Assembly: GCF_011516945.1 (NCBI RefSeq)
Contig: NZ_WOTH01000012.1
Span: 29,779-93,778 of the forward strand
From: Acetobacter estunensis
Lineage (GTDB): Bacteria; Pseudomonadota; Alphaproteobacteria; Acetobacterales; Acetobacteraceae
DNA length: 64,000 nucleotides
Direction: 5' to 3'
Shown here: positions 23,204 to 33,366 of the stretch, one piece after another
How the letters are laid out: each line of letters opens with the position of its first letter
Numbering within the stretch: the stretch's first letter is position 1
Translations under genes and position numbers: made by a program
The notes under the pieces: generated by a model
Databases searched by the model: none
Seen by the model: only the letters and a program-made list of their open reading frames with translations
What the model was told of the DNA's origin: nothing

Positions 23204-25147
23204 ATGCAAGCCGCACTCATCCTTTTCTCGATTGCCATTCTTGCCCCTCTGGGTGGCTCCCTGATCGCGGGGCTGTTCGGACGACGCATGGGCGACGGTC
23301 CGGCGCAGGCCGTGACCATTGCCTTCATGCTGGTGGCGACGCTGTGCAGTTATGGCGCGCTTCTGGGCGGTCTGATCGGTGGCGGGATGCCCGGCGTGGC
23401 ACTGTTGGCGCACTGGGTGGATGCGGGGTCGTTCCATGTGAACTGGGCGCTGCGCTTCGACACGCTCTCGATCACCATGGCGGCCATGGTGCTGACAGTC
23501 TCGCTGCTCGTGCATGTGTACAGCCTCGGTTACATGGCGCACGATTCCATGCCGCGGTACCGGTTTTTCTCGTACCTCTCGCTGTTTACCTTCGCCATGC
23601 TGATGCTGATCTCGTCCAACGACCTGATGCAGCTCTTCTTCGGTTGGGAGGGCGTGGGTCTCGCGAGTTACCTGCTCATTGGCTACTGGTATCAGCGCCC
23701 GAGCGCCTGTGCAGCGGCCATCAAGGCCTTCGTGGTCAATCGTGTGGCGGACCTGTTCTTTCTGGTGGGCATCGGCCTGATCTTCGTGGTGTTCGGCACC
23801 ATCCAGTATGACGACATCTTCGCTACCGTGCCGGATCAGGTGAACACGACGTATCATCTGTTCGGCGCCAATCATTCGGTGCTGGAACTGATCGCGACCC
23901 TTCTGTTCATCGGGGCGATGGGCAAGTCGGCGCAGTTGTTCCTGCACACATGGTTGCCGGATGCGATGGAAGGCCCGACGCCGGTCTCCGCCCTGATCCA
24001 TGCGGCCACCATGGTCACGGCAGGCGTATTCCTGATGGCGCGCATGTCGCCGCTGGTGGAGTTTGCGCCCGATACGCGCATCTTCATCGTGCTGATCGGG
24101 GCGACGACCTGTTTCTTCGCCGCAACCGTGGGGCTGGTGCAGCCCGACATCAAACGCACGATTGCCTATTCCACCTGTTCGCAGCTTGGCTACATGTTCA
24201 TGGCGATTGGTGTGGGCGCGTATCAGGCGGCGGTGTTCCATCTGACCACGCACGCTTTCTTCAAGGCGCTGCTGTTCCTTGGTGCGGGCTGCGTGATCCA
24301 TGCTCTTCATGACGAGCAGAACATGTTCCGCATGGGCGGTCTGTGGAAGAAAATCCCCGTGACCTACGCTGTCATGTGGATTGGCAGTCTGGCGCTGGCG
24401 GGTGTGTTCCCCTTTGCGGGTTACTGGTCCAAGGATGCCATTCTCAACGCCGCATGGGCTTCGCATTCGGGCATCGGCACCTATGGCTGGGTGCTGGGCA
24501 CGATCACGGCCTTCATCACGGCGCTGTATAGCTGGCGTCTCATCTTCCTCGTCTTCCACGGTACGCCGCGCGATCAGCACGCACACGATCATGCGCATGA
24601 AAGCCCGCCGGTGATGATGGGTCCGGTGGTGATCCTCTCCATTGGCGCCGTTGTGGCGGGTGTCGTGCTGGCGCCGTTTTATATCGGCGGCAAGCAGGCG
24701 GCTTTCTGGAGCGGGGCGATCTTCAACGCGCCGGGCAACACCATCATGGAGCGTCTTGAGGACGTGCCTGCTCTGATCGGGCTGCTGCCGAGCATCGTGG
24801 GGCTTGCTGGCATTGCGCTGGCCTATGTTCTCTACATCGCCAAACCCGAACTGCCCGCGTCCATCGCCACGTCCTTTCGGCCGATCTACCTTTTTCTGCT
24901 CAACAAATGGTATTTCGACGAGTTGTATGACGTGATCTTCGTTAAGCCCTACGCCTTTATCGCGCGTGTGCTGTGGCGGGGTGTGGATGAAGGCGCGGTG
25001 GAGAAGCTGCCCGTCGGGCTGGCGCGTGCCACCCGCGATACGGCGATTGTCGCTACCCGCACGCAGACCGGCTCGATCGCGGTCTATGCGCTGACCATGC
25101 TTGTGGGCCTCGTGGTGCTGGTCACCACCGTGGTGTTCTTCCAATGA
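23204..25147 (+). CDS. nuoL: NADH-quinone oxidoreductase subunit L
   Basis: 647 aa, full length for NuoL: antiporter-like core plus the C-terminal lateral-helix region (ending in YFDELYDVIFVKP and later helices). Proton-path residues are in place: E149 (FGWEGVGLASY), K241 (GKSAQLFLHTWLPDAMEG), His/Thr in ALIHAATMVTAG, and K354 (HAFFKALLFLG). It is the distal proton pump. In the usual gene order nuoM follows; here only a 17-codon frame separates its stop from nuoN. The C-terminus is NuoL-like throughout, so it is not a NuoL-NuoM hybrid. Confidence 0.97.
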   Translation: MQAALILFSIAILAPLGGSLIAGLFGRRMGDGPAQAVTIAFMLVATLCSYGALLGGLIGGGMPGVALLAHWVDAGSFHVNWALRFDTLSITMAAMVLTVSLLVHVYSLGYMAHDSMPRYRFFSYLSLFTFAMLMLISSNDLMQLFFGWEGVGLASYLLIGYWYQRPSACAAAIKAFVVNRVADLFFLVGIGLIFVVFGTIQYDDIFATVPDQVNTTYHLFGANHSVLELIATLLFIGAMGKSAQLFLHTWLPDAMEGPTPVSALIHAATMVTAGVFLMARMSPLVEFAPDTRIFIVLIGATTCFFAATVGLVQPDIKRTIAYSTCSQLGYMFMAIGVGAYQAAVFHLTTHAFFKALLFLGAGCVIHALHDEQNMFRMGGLWKKIPVTYAVMWIGSLALAGVFPFAGYWSKDAILNAAWASHSGIGTYGWVLGTITAFITALYSWRLIFLVFHGTPRDQHAHDHAHESPPVMMGPVVILSIGAVVAGVVLAPFYIGGKQAAFWSGAIFNAPGNTIMERLEDVPALIGLLPSIVGLAGIALAYVLYIAKPELPASIATSFRPIYLFLLNKWYFDELYDVIFVKPYAFIARVLWRGVDEGAVEKLPVGLARATRDTAIVATRTQTGSIAVYALTMLVGLVVLVTTVVFFQ

Positions 25148-25197
25148 GCGCCGTCTTTCCGACTGATCTGATGAACGTCATGGAGTACGGGCGATGA
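25144..25197 (+). pseudogene. 17-codon open frame in the nuoM position, possible nuoM deletion remnant
   Basis: Starts with an ATG that overlaps the nuoL stop (ATGA at 25144-25147) and ends with a TGA that overlaps the nuoN start (ATGA at 25194-25197), so it is coupled at both ends like a real operon gene. The predicted peptide is MSAVFPTDLMNVMEYGR. A normal nuoM would be about 1.5 kb. This is what an in-frame internal deletion would leave, but a chance frame in a spacer that carries the nuoN ribosome binding site (GGAG) cannot be excluded. Confidence 0.4.
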
Positions 25198-26618
25198 ACT
25201 GGATGCTTGCCTTGCCGGAACTGGTGCTGGCGGTCAGTGGTCTTGTCGTGCTTTCGGGCGGCGTTCTGACGAAGAAGGGCCATGCGTTCCTGCCCACGGC
25301 GGCGCTCACCATCGCGGCGTTCGTGGCGACGATCTTTCTCGTCGGCCTGTCCCCGGATGGCGTGGGGTATCATGGCCTGTTTCAGGTCGATGCCTTCGCG
25401 CGTTTCATCAAGGTGCTGGCCCTGATCGGGGCCATCGTGGCGGTGGCGCTTTCGGTGGGGCATCGCGATGAGGGCCATGAGCTTCCGTTCGAGATGCCGG
25501 TGCTGGTGCTGTTCTCCACGCTGGGCGCGATGGTGATGGCGTCGTCCGCCAGCCTGATGACGCTGTTCGTGGGGCTGGAGTTGTCCTCACTCTCCATCTA
25601 CGTGCTGTGCGCGATTGAGCGGGATCGCCCGCAGGCGGCGGAATCCGGACTGAAATATTTCATTCTTGGATCGCTGGCTTCAGGGCTGCTGCTTTACGGC
25701 ATCTCGCTGGTCTATGGCTTTGCCGGGACGCTGTCGTACGCGCCCATCGCCGCCGAGATCAACAGTGTGGGCGCGCTGCCGCTGGGTCTGGTGATCGGTG
25801 TTGTGTTCATGCTGGTGGGACTGGCGTTCAAGCTGTCCGCCGTGCCGTTTCATATGTGGACGCCGGATGTCTATCAGGGCGCACCCACGCCCGTGACGGC
25901 TTACATGGCGGGTGCGCCGAAATTCGCGGCGTTCGCGTTGATCCTGCGTGTGATGAGCGGTCCCTTCGGGGCGATGTCTCCGCGCTGGCAGATCCTCGTG
26001 GAAGTGATCGCGGCGATGTCGATGCTCTTCGGCTCGTTCGCGGCCATTCCGCAGCACAATATCAAGCGACTGATGGCCTATTCCTCCATCGGGCACATGG
26101 GCTACGCCATGATGGGTCTGGCGGCCGCCTCTCCCGCCGGGACGACGGGCACGCTGGTCTATCTTTCGACCTATCTGGTGATGAACGCGGGCACGTTCGG
26201 TGTGATCGAGGCCATGCGGCGTCGCGGGCAGGAAGTGGACGAGATCTCGGATTTGGCGGGACTTGGTCGCACCAACCCGGGCATGGCGCTGATCCTTGCC
26301 ATCTGCATGTTCAGCATGGTGGGCGTGCCGCCTCTGGCCGGGTTCTTCGGCAAGTTCATGGTGTTCGCTGCAGCCTGGCAGGCGGGGCTGTATCCGCTGA
26401 TCTTCCTCGGTGCGGTCTCTGCCGTGGTGGGCGCCTATTACTATCTGCGCGTGGTGAAGGTGGCGTGGTTCGATGCGCCAGCGGCACCGTTCGACCGTCC
26501 GGCGGCCTCTGTCTCCTTCGTGTCCATCGCCATGGGACTGGCGACGGTGCTGTTCCTGCTGGGGCTGGGGCCGATCAGCGACGCTGCACGGGCAGCGGCC
26601 ATGGCGCTCGTTGGCTGA
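25194..26618 (+). CDS. nuoN: NADH-quinone oxidoreductase subunit N
   Basis: 474 aa antiporter-like subunit. It is identified as NuoN, not NuoM, by the start MNWMLALPELVLAV, the helix KYFILGSLASGLLLYG, and FKLSAVPFHMWTPDVYQGAP. The conserved membrane Glu (GLELSSLSIYVL) and Lys residues are present. The NuoM-type segment FAVK...PFHTWLPDAHVEAP is found nowhere in the window. Last gene of the nuo set; birA follows within 8 bp. Confidence 0.96.
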   Translation: MNWMLALPELVLAVSGLVVLSGGVLTKKGHAFLPTAALTIAAFVATIFLVGLSPDGVGYHGLFQVDAFARFIKVLALIGAIVAVALSVGHRDEGHELPFEMPVLVLFSTLGAMVMASSASLMTLFVGLELSSLSIYVLCAIERDRPQAAESGLKYFILGSLASGLLLYGISLVYGFAGTLSYAPIAAEINSVGALPLGLVIGVVFMLVGLAFKLSAVPFHMWTPDVYQGAPTPVTAYMAGAPKFAAFALILRVMSGPFGAMSPRWQILVEVIAAMSMLFGSFAAIPQHNIKRLMAYSSIGHMGYAMMGLAAASPAGTTGTLVYLSTYLVMNAGTFGVIEAMRRRGQEVDEISDLAGLGRTNPGMALILAICMFSMVGVPPLAGFFGKFMVFAAAWQAGLYPLIFLGAVSAVVGAYYYLRVVKVAWFDAPAAPFDRPAASVSFVSIAMGLATVLFLLGLGPISDAARAAAMALVG

Positions 26619-26625
26619 GGGGCGC

Positions 26626-27417
26626 GTGACGGACGGGGCTTTCGGCCCGGTTCCATTGGGTTGGCGGTTCGAGGTGTATGACGAACTGCCCTCCACCTCC
26701 GATTTATGTGTCGAGCGGGCAGATGGAGGCGAAGGCGGCTGCCTCGCGGTCCTTGCCCGTCGTCAGACGAAAGCGCGAGGCAGCCGGGGGCGTTCGTGGT
26801 CCGATCCGGGCGAAAGCTTGGCGCTTTCCGTTCTGTTGCGGCCGGAAGAGGCGGAGCGAGCGCGTCCCGATATATGGCCGTTTCTTGCGGCTCTGGCGTT
26901 TCACGATGCTCTGGGAGGCGAGCGCTCCAGTTCCCGGCTGCGCATCAAATGGCCCAATGACATTCTGTACGATGGCCGCAAGCTGGGCGGCATCCTGATC
27001 GAGACCGGCGGCGGAGCGTCCCCGTGGGTGGTGATCGGGTTTGGTGGAAACCTGACATCTTCGCCCGCTGTGCCGGGCCGACGGCTGGCGTGTCTGGGGG
27101 AGTTTCGGGTGGACTGCGCGCCCGAACCTCTGGCGCTACGGCTGCTGGAGGCGCTGGACGTGTGGCGGACGGTTCTGGCGCAGAAAGGCGTGGCGGCTCT
27201 CCATGCCGCGTGGCTTGCGCGCGGGCTGCCCCTTGGCTCGCCTCTTGTGGTTCGGGGCATGGGAACCTATGCTGAAGGCCTTTTCATGGGCATTGGAGAG
27301 GGCGGGGAACTGCTCCTTGATTGCAACGGCAAGGTGGAGCGTGTGATTACCGGTGATGTCCTCTTTGGCAATCACGTGACAAACGAAGTGGGTTCCGGTC
27401 GTGCTGCTGGTCATTGA
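26626..27417 (+). CDS. birA: Biotin--[acetyl-CoA-carboxylase] ligase
   Basis: About 263 aa from the GTG at 26626, preceded by GAGGGG; a TTG at 26611 overlapping the nuoN end is an alternative. The catalytic motif [17 protein letters not shown] and the STSD segment of the biotin/ATP site are visible, with a C-terminal SH3-like domain. There is no N-terminal helix-turn-helix, so it should be a biotin ligase only and not a repressor. The usual GRGRxGR-type biotin loop reads GSRGRSW here. The biotin ligase-pantothenate kinase-RNase J order after nuoN is common in alphaproteobacteria. It overlaps coaX by 17 bp. Confidence 0.9.
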   Translation: MTDGAFGPVPLGWRFEVYDELPSTSDLCVERADGGEGGCLAVLARRQTKARGSRGRSWSDPGESLALSVLLRPEEAERARPDIWPFLAALAFHDALGGERSSSRLRIKWPNDILYDGRKLGGILIETGGGASPWVVIGFGGNLTSSPAVPGRRLACLGEFRVDCAPEPLALRLLEALDVWRTVLAQKGVAALHAAWLARGLPLGSPLVVRGMGTYAEGLFMGIGEGGELLLDCNGKVERVITGDVLFGNHVTNEVGSGRAAGH

Positions 27418-28213
27418 CGCTGGCAACACCAACGTCGTCTTTGCCGTGGATGACGGCGAAAAATGGCGCGGCACATGGCGCATCTCGATGCAGACCGCGC
27501 GGACCACGGACGAATACGCTGTCTGGCTGCTGACCCTGCTGCACAATGAAGGTCTCTCGCCTCGTGACATCACCGGTGCCGCCATTGGAACGGTGGTGCC
27601 GGCCGCGCTTTATCACCTGCGGCAGCTTTGCCGGCAGTATTTCGAGGTCGAGCCGCTTATTGCCTCGCCGCGGCTGGACTGGGGGTTTTCGATTGCGCTG
27701 GACAACCCGCAGGAAGTGGGCGTGGACCGGCTGCTCAACGGATTGGCGGCGCACAGGCTGTATGGCGGTCCGCTTGTGGTGATCGACTTTGGCACGGCTA
27801 CGACGTTCGATGTCGTGGGAGGAGATGGAACCTATTGCGGCGGCGTGATCGCGCCGGGCATCAATCTTTCGGTGGAGGCGCTGCATACGGCGGCGGCGCG
27901 TCTGCCACGCATCGGAATTGGACGGCCCGAAGGCGGGCTGGTGATCGGGCGGAACACGAACATGGCCATGCGGTCGGGCGTGTTCTGGGGGTATATCGGA
28001 CTGGTCGAGGGGATTGTTGAGAGGATCCGCAAGGAATTCGGGGCATCCATGAAGGTGCTTGCGACCGGCGGTCTGGCTCCGCTCTTTTCGGAAGGCACAC
28101 GTATCTTCGATCACATCGATCCTGAACTGACCATCAATGGATTGCGGTTTCTGGCCGAACGTAACCCGGAACCGCCACTGCACAACGCATCTGACATCAC
28201 ACAAGAAGGATGA
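27401..28213 (+). CDS. coaX: Type III pantothenate kinase
   Basis: 270 aa from a GTG start within the birA end. It catalyses the first step of coenzyme A synthesis (pantothenate to 4'-phosphopantothenate). ASKHA-fold motifs are present: [12 protein letters not shown] (phosphate 1 loop), [11 protein letters not shown], and [11 protein letters not shown] (phosphate 2) followed by [11 protein letters not shown]. The length fits the CoaX family, which resists feedback by CoA. Confidence 0.94.
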   Translation: MLLVIDAGNTNVVFAVDDGEKWRGTWRISMQTARTTDEYAVWLLTLLHNEGLSPRDITGAAIGTVVPAALYHLRQLCRQYFEVEPLIASPRLDWGFSIALDNPQEVGVDRLLNGLAAHRLYGGPLVVIDFGTATTFDVVGGDGTYCGGVIAPGINLSVEALHTAAARLPRIGIGRPEGGLVIGRNTNMAMRSGVFWGYIGLVEGIVERIRKEFGASMKVLATGGLAPLFSEGTRIFDHIDPELTINGLRFLAERNPEPPLHNASDITQEG

Positions 28214-28222
28214 CCTGACGAT

Positions 28223-29872
28223 ATGACAGAACACGACGACGGTCTGGCCTTCCTGCCTCTGGGCGGGACGGGCGAGATCGGCATGAACCTCAACCTCTAC
28301 CGGTTGGGCGAGACATGGCTGGCTGTGGATTGCGGCATCGGCTTTTCGGGCAACGATACGCCGGAAGCCGAGATTCTGGTGCCCGATCCCACCTACATCA
28401 TGGAGCGTCGCGACAAGTTGGCCGGTCTGGTCATCACGCACGCGCATGAAGATCACATCGGCGCTGTGGCGCATCTGTGGACGCGGCTGGGCTGCGCTAT
28501 CTACGCCACGCCGTTTGCTGCGACTGTCCTGCGCCGCAAGCTGGGCGAGGCGCGGCTTGATCAGCAAGTGAAGATCCACGTCATCAAGTGTGGCGGACGC
28601 TTCAATGTCGGTCCGTTCGACATTGAGTTCATCCCTGTGACGCATTCCGTGCCGGAAGCGCAGGCGATGGCCATCCGCACGCCGCACGGGCTTGTGGTCC
28701 ACACAGGCGACTGGAAGCTCGATCCGTCCCCCATGGTCGGGCCGCCGACGGATGTGGAGCGTCTGCGTCAGATCGGTGACGAGGGCGTGCTGGCGCTGGT
28801 GTGCGACAGCACCAACGTCATGACGCCGGGCGCATCGCGTTCCGAGGGCGAAGTGCGCATTGGGCTGACGGAGCTGATCTCCTCGCTCAAGGGGCGCATC
28901 GCGGTGACGTGCTTCGCGTCCAACGTGGCGCGTGTCGAGACCATCGCCATGGCCGCGCAGGCGGCGGGGCGCACGGTCGTGCTGGTGGGGCGTTCGCTGC
29001 GTAATCTCGATGTGGCGGCGCGTGAGTGCGGCTATCTCTCGGGCGTGCTGCCGTTCCTGACGGAACACGAAGCCAACGATCTTCCCGATGAACAGGTGGT
29101 GATGATCATCACCGGCAGTCAGGGCGAGCCGCGCTCGGCACTTTCGCGCATCGCCTCCGACACGCATCCGTCCATCGCGCTGGGCGAGGGCGATACGGTC
29201 ATCTATTCCAGCCGTATGATCCCCGGAAACGAACGGGCCATCATGCAGGTGCAGGACAATCTGACCCGTCGCGGCGTGCGCGTCATCACCGACAAGGACG
29301 GGGTGATGATCCATTGCTCCGGTCATGCCACGGCGGACGATGTGCGGACGATGTACGACCTCATCCGCCCGCAATACGCCGTGCCGACGCATGGCGAGTG
29401 GCGTCACCTGACGGCGCATGCCGCGCTCGCTCAGGAAAAGGGCATTGCCGCCGTTCTTCTGGAAGACGGGGACATCCTCAATCTGGCGCCGGGCAAGGTG
29501 CAGGTGGTGGACACGGCTCCCACGGGTCGCCTGGCAGTGGACGGCAATCGCCTGCTGGCCATGACGGGCGATGTGCTGACCGCGCGCCGCAAGATGCTGT
29601 TCAACGGCATCATCATCGCGAGCTTCGCGGTGGACGATGAGGGCTATGTGATCGGTGAGCCCAAGATCAGCGCGCCGGGCCTGCTGGAGCCGGATGAGCC
29701 TGAGAGCATCCGTGTGCGTGAGGAGTTCGCGCAGGCGATCGACGAGATCCCCGACGAGTTGCGTCTGGACGATCAGGCGTTTCGCGAGGCCGCCAAGACG
29801 GCGTTGCGTCGCGCGCTGGGCCGCAAGCTCCAGAAGCGTCCGCTGGTGGACGTTCACGTCCTGCGCGTCTGA
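28223..29872 (+). CDS. rnj: Ribonuclease J
   Basis: 549-aa metallo-beta-lactamase/beta-CASP nuclease. The zinc motif HAHEDH is at 73-78, with further ligands in HTGDWKLD and the CASP motifs around SQGEPRSALSRI and HCSGHATADD. It degrades and matures RNA with 5'-to-3' exonuclease and endonuclease activities. It begins 10 bp after coaX with AAGAAGGATGACC as ribosome binding region, and a GC-rich hairpin follows its stop. Confidence 0.95.
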   Translation: MTEHDDGLAFLPLGGTGEIGMNLNLYRLGETWLAVDCGIGFSGNDTPEAEILVPDPTYIMERRDKLAGLVITHAHEDHIGAVAHLWTRLGCAIYATPFAATVLRRKLGEARLDQQVKIHVIKCGGRFNVGPFDIEFIPVTHSVPEAQAMAIRTPHGLVVHTGDWKLDPSPMVGPPTDVERLRQIGDEGVLALVCDSTNVMTPGASRSEGEVRIGLTELISSLKGRIAVTCFASNVARVETIAMAAQAAGRTVVLVGRSLRNLDVAARECGYLSGVLPFLTEHEANDLPDEQVVMIITGSQGEPRSALSRIASDTHPSIALGEGDTVIYSSRMIPGNERAIMQVQDNLTRRGVRVITDKDGVMIHCSGHATADDVRTMYDLIRPQYAVPTHGEWRHLTAHAALAQEKGIAAVLLEDGDILNLAPGKVQVVDTAPTGRLAVDGNRLLAMTGDVLTARRKMLFNGIIIASFAVDDEGYVIGEPKISAPGLLEPDEPESIRVREEFAQAIDEIPDELRLDDQAFREAAKTALRRALGRKLQKRPLVDVHVLRV

Positions 29873-29881
29873 TCCCGCTCG

Positions 29882-29910
29882 CCCCGCGACGGCTTTCAGC
29901 GGTCGCGGGG
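29882..29910 (+). terminator. Candidate terminator after rnj
   Basis: Perfect 9-bp stem CCCCGCGAC / GTCGCGGGG with an 11-nt loop, 10 bp past the rnj stop. No clear T-run follows, so termination may be weak or Rho-assisted. Confidence 0.5.
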
Positions 29911-30022
29911 GCTGGGCGCTTGCATCCTGCGCCCGCGTGGGAGAACAGTTACGCCTCCGATGTCATCCGGTTGGGTGACGCTGTTTCAATGCCTTGCATT
30001 TCTGTCACGAGAGTTGTCGCGC

Positions 30023-31351
30023 ATGCGCCTGTCCCGCAGTTTTCTGCCCACCCTGAAGGAAACCCCGGCGGAGGCGCAGATCGCGTCGCACCGTCTCATG
30101 CTGCGCGCCGGTTTGGTGCGTCAGACGGCTTCGGGCATCTACACCTGGTTGCCGGCGGGCCTGCGGGTGCTGCGCAATATCGCCAATATCGTGCGTGAAG
30201 AGCAGGATCGTGTGGGCGCGCAGGAAGTGCTGATGCCCACGATCCAGTCCGCCGATCTGTGGAAGAAATCGGGTCGTTACGACGCTTATGGTCCCGAGAT
30301 GCTCCGCATCAAGGACCGTCACGAGCGTGAACTGTTGTACGGACCGACGAACGAAGAAGTCATCACCGACATCTTCGGGCAGGCGGTGAAGTCCTACAAG
30401 GAACTGCCGCAGGTTCTTTATCAGATCCAGTGGAAGTTTCGTGACGAGGTGCGTCCGCGTTTTGGCGTGATGCGGGGCCGCGAATTCTACATGAAGGACG
30501 GTTACGGCTTCGATATCGACTACGAGGGCGCGGTCGATACCTATCGCCGCATGATGCTGTCCTATCTTCGCACTTTCCAGCGTCTGGGCGTGCGCGCGGT
30601 GCCGATGGTGGCCGACACAGGCCCGATCGGCGGCGATCTGAGCCATGAGTTCCTGATTCTTGCCCCCACTGGGGAGAGCGGCGTGTTCTATGACGGCGCG
30701 CTGGACACGTTGGACTGGCTGGCCGATCCGGTGGACGTGGACAAGTCCGAGGATCTGGAGCGCTTCTTCAACAACGTTTCGTCTTATTACGCCGCGACGG
30801 ACGAGAAGCATGACGAGACGGCGTGGGCGTCCGTCCCGCAGGATCGTCGCCGTGAAGGGCGCGGCATCGAAGTCGCGCACATCTTCTATTTCGGTACCAA
30901 ATACACCAAGTCGATGGACATCACGGTGACGGGGCCGGACGGCTCGCCGGTTTATCCGGAGATGGGATCGTATGGCATCGGCGTGTCGCGTCTGGTGGGC
31001 GCGATCATCGAAGCCAGCCATGACGAAAACGGCATCATCTGGCCGGACAGTGTCGCCCCCTTCAAGGCTGCGATCCTGAACCTCAAGGTGGGTGACGAAA
31101 CCTGTGATGCGGTGTGCGAGACGATTTACAACAAGGCTCCCACGCAGTTCCTCTATGACGACCGCAGCGACCGCGCGGGTGCCAAGTTCGCGGATGCGGA
31201 TCTGATGGGCCATCCGTGGCAGATCATCGTCGGTCCACGTGGAGCCAAGGACGGCAAGGTCGAACTCAAGCGCCGTGCCACGGGCGAGCGGTTCGAACTG
31301 TCCGCCGATGAAGCGCTGGTGAAAGTGCTCGCTCCGGCCGCGGAGGGCTGA
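30023..31351 (+). CDS. proS: Prolyl-tRNA synthetase (short alphaproteobacterial form)
   Basis: 442 aa from the ATG at 30023 ([19 protein letters not shown]); an earlier in-frame ATG at 29960 adds only an unlikely segment. Class II motifs are present: motif 1 region [19 protein letters not shown], motif 2 [21 protein letters not shown], and motif 3 [13 protein letters not shown], followed by the anticodon-binding domain. It lacks the ~180-residue editing insertion of E. coli ProS, as is usual for alphaproteobacteria. Its stop overlaps the lolC start. Confidence 0.95.
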   Translation: MRLSRSFLPTLKETPAEAQIASHRLMLRAGLVRQTASGIYTWLPAGLRVLRNIANIVREEQDRVGAQEVLMPTIQSADLWKKSGRYDAYGPEMLRIKDRHERELLYGPTNEEVITDIFGQAVKSYKELPQVLYQIQWKFRDEVRPRFGVMRGREFYMKDGYGFDIDYEGAVDTYRRMMLSYLRTFQRLGVRAVPMVADTGPIGGDLSHEFLILAPTGESGVFYDGALDTLDWLADPVDVDKSEDLERFFNNVSSYYAATDEKHDETAWASVPQDRRREGRGIEVAHIFYFGTKYTKSMDITVTGPDGSPVYPEMGSYGIGVSRLVGAIIEASHDENGIIWPDSVAPFKAAILNLKVGDETCDAVCETIYNKAPTQFLYDDRSDRAGAKFADADLMGHPWQIIVGPRGAKDGKVELKRRATGERFELSADEALVKVLAPAAEG

Positions 31352-32598
31352 TGTTCAACGCCTTCGAGCGCGCCGTTGCCGGGCGTTACCTGCGCGCCCG
31401 CAAGGGGGAGCGGTTTGTCTCGGTCATCGCCATCTTCTCGCTGGTGGGGATCGCGCTGGGCGTGGCCACGCTCATTATCGTCATGGCGGTGATGAACGGC
31501 TTCCGCTCCGACCTGATGGGCCGCATCCTTGGCCTCAACGGTGATCTTTCGCTCTATGGCGTGACACGCTCGATCACGGATTACGATGATGTGGCCGCAC
31601 GGGTGCGCAAGGTGCCGGGCGTGGTCAGCGCCACGCCGCTGCTTGAGGGACAGGTGCTGCTGAGTGCCGGCAACTACAGCGCCGGTGGTGTGGTCCATGG
31701 CATGACAAGGCAGGGGCTGACGGATCTGTCGGCGGTCAGTTCGTCCATCATCGCCGGTTCATTGGATCAGTTCGATGGCGATGACGCCGTGGCCATCGGT
31801 GTGACGCTGGCGGATCGTGCGGGGCTGAACATCGGCTCACAGATCACGCTGGTCTCGCCCAATGGCGCGGCGACGGCGTTCGGCACGATGCCGCGTGTGC
31901 GGGCCTATCATGTCGTGGCGATCTTTGACGCGGGCGTGAACGATTACAATGCGGGCTATGTGTTCCTGCCGCTCAAGGCGGCGCAGGTCTATTTCCAGAT
32001 GCCCAATGCCGTCAGCCAGATTCAGGTGATGACGAAGGACGCCGAGAATGTGCGGCCCATCACGCAGGCCATCGTGAACACGCTGCGCGATCCGCGCATC
32101 CGGGTGTTGGACTGGACCCGCAGCAACAATGCGTTCTTCGGCGCCGTGCAGGTCGAGCAGAACGTAATGTTCCTTATCCTGACGCTGATTATTCTGGTCG
32201 CGGCGTTCAATGTCATCTCGTCCCTCATCATGATGGTGAAGGACAAGACGGTGGACATCGCGGTTCTGCGCACGCTTGGAGCTACGCGCGGTGCGATCAT
32301 GCGCATCTTCCTGATGTGCGGCGCGTCCGTCGGCGTGACGGGCACGGTGCTCGGCACGCTGATCGGTGTGGTGTTCTGCGAAAACATCGAGCGTATCCGC
32401 CAGCTTTTGCAGAAACTGACGGGCACCAACCTGTTCAACCCGGAGGTCTATTATCTTGAGCATCTGCCCGCCAAGCTGGTGTGGGGACAGGTGATCGAGG
32501 TGATTGTCATGGCGCTGGGTCTGTCGCTGCTGGCGACGCTCTATCCCTCATGGCGTGCGGCCAAGACGGACCCCGTGGAGGCGCTGCGTCATGGCTGA
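31351..32598 (+). CDS. lolC: Lipoprotein-releasing ABC transporter permease LolC/LolE
   Basis: 415 aa. It has an N-terminal helix ([30 protein letters not shown]), a large periplasmic MacB-like domain (about 50-260), then three C-terminal helices of the FtsX domain. It releases mature lipoproteins from the inner membrane to LolA. A single permease gene precedes lolD, the homodimeric arrangement common in alphaproteobacteria, so LolC and LolE roles are probably combined. It overlaps proS by 1 bp and lolD by 8 bp. Confidence 0.93.
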   Translation: MFNAFERAVAGRYLRARKGERFVSVIAIFSLVGIALGVATLIIVMAVMNGFRSDLMGRILGLNGDLSLYGVTRSITDYDDVAARVRKVPGVVSATPLLEGQVLLSAGNYSAGGVVHGMTRQGLTDLSAVSSSIIAGSLDQFDGDDAVAIGVTLADRAGLNIGSQITLVSPNGAATAFGTMPRVRAYHVVAIFDAGVNDYNAGYVFLPLKAAQVYFQMPNAVSQIQVMTKDAENVRPITQAIVNTLRDPRIRVLDWTRSNNAFFGAVQVEQNVMFLILTLIILVAAFNVISSLIMMVKDKTVDIAVLRTLGATRGAIMRIFLMCGASVGVTGTVLGTLIGVVFCENIERIRQLLQKLTGTNLFNPEVYYLEHLPAKLVWGQVIEVIVMALGLSLLATLYPSWRAAKTDPVEALRHG

Positions 32599-33271
32599 GG
32601 CGGTGATGCATCTGCGCGATGTGGCGCGGGAGTTCGTCAGTGGCGACGAGACGTTGCATGTCCTGCGCGGCGTAAACTTTACGCTCAATGCGGGTGAGAC
32701 GGTGGCGCTCGTGGCCCCGTCCGGCACGGGCAAGTCCACGTTGCTGCATGTGGCGGGACTTCTGGATCACCCTGACAGCGGCACGGTGCGGATTGCGGGC
32801 AGAGACGCGGCCAAGCTGCCGGACGGCGAGCGCACCGCTATCCGCTGTTCCGAGATCGGCTTTGTCTATCAGTTCCATCATCTTCTGGGCGAGTTCACGG
32901 CGCGTGAGAACGTCATGCTGCCGCAGATGATCGCGGGCGTGCCGAAAGCGCAGGCGCGTGTGCGGGCGGATGAACTGCTTGGCCTGTTCGGGCTGGGACA
33001 TCGGCTGAACCATCTGCCGGGCAAGCTTTCGGGCGGTGAGCAGCAGCGCGTCGCGATTGCCCGTGCGTTGGCCAATGCGCCGTCAATCCTGCTGGCGGAC
33101 GAGCCGACCGGCAATCTGGATGTGGCGACGGCGGATGTGGTGTTCGATGAACTTCTGCGGGTCGTACGGGGGTCCGGTCTGGGAGCGTTGATCGCCACCC
33201 ATAACGACGATCTGGCACGGCGCATGGATCGGGTGGTGGCGCTGCGCGACGGTGTGCTGGTCGAACTATAG
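32591..33271 (+). CDS. lolD: Lipoprotein-releasing ABC transporter ATP-binding protein LolD
   Basis: 226 aa from the ATG overlapping the lolC end. Walker A is PSGTGKST (about 43-50), the Q-loop lies in FVYQFHHLL, the signature is LSGGEQQR, and Walker B is [12 protein letters not shown], the LolD/MacB-type ending. It energises lipoprotein release with LolC. The following 95 bp to the L,D-transpeptidase gene contain a weak CCCTC/GAGGG hairpin. Confidence 0.94.
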   Translation: MAEAVMHLRDVAREFVSGDETLHVLRGVNFTLNAGETVALVAPSGTGKSTLLHVAGLLDHPDSGTVRIAGRDAAKLPDGERTAIRCSEIGFVYQFHHLLGEFTARENVMLPQMIAGVPKAQARVRADELLGLFGLGHRLNHLPGKLSGGEQQRVAIARALANAPSILLADEPTGNLDVATADVVFDELLRVVRGSGLGALIATHNDDLARRMDRVVALRDGVLVEL

Positions 33272-33366
33272 GTGCCCTCGCGGATATGTGAGGGGTGTTT
33301 CACCTGTCGGTCATTGTGGTGCATCATAAACGAGACACAACAGGCCGGTGAAAGGGCAGCGAAAGA

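Noticed and set aside
23204..26618. Possibility that nuoL is a NuoL-NuoM hybrid or that the second antiporter gene is NuoM
   Set aside because: NuoL has its own complete C-terminal region, and the second gene has NuoN-specific motifs (KYFILGSLASG, PFHMWTPDVYQGAP).
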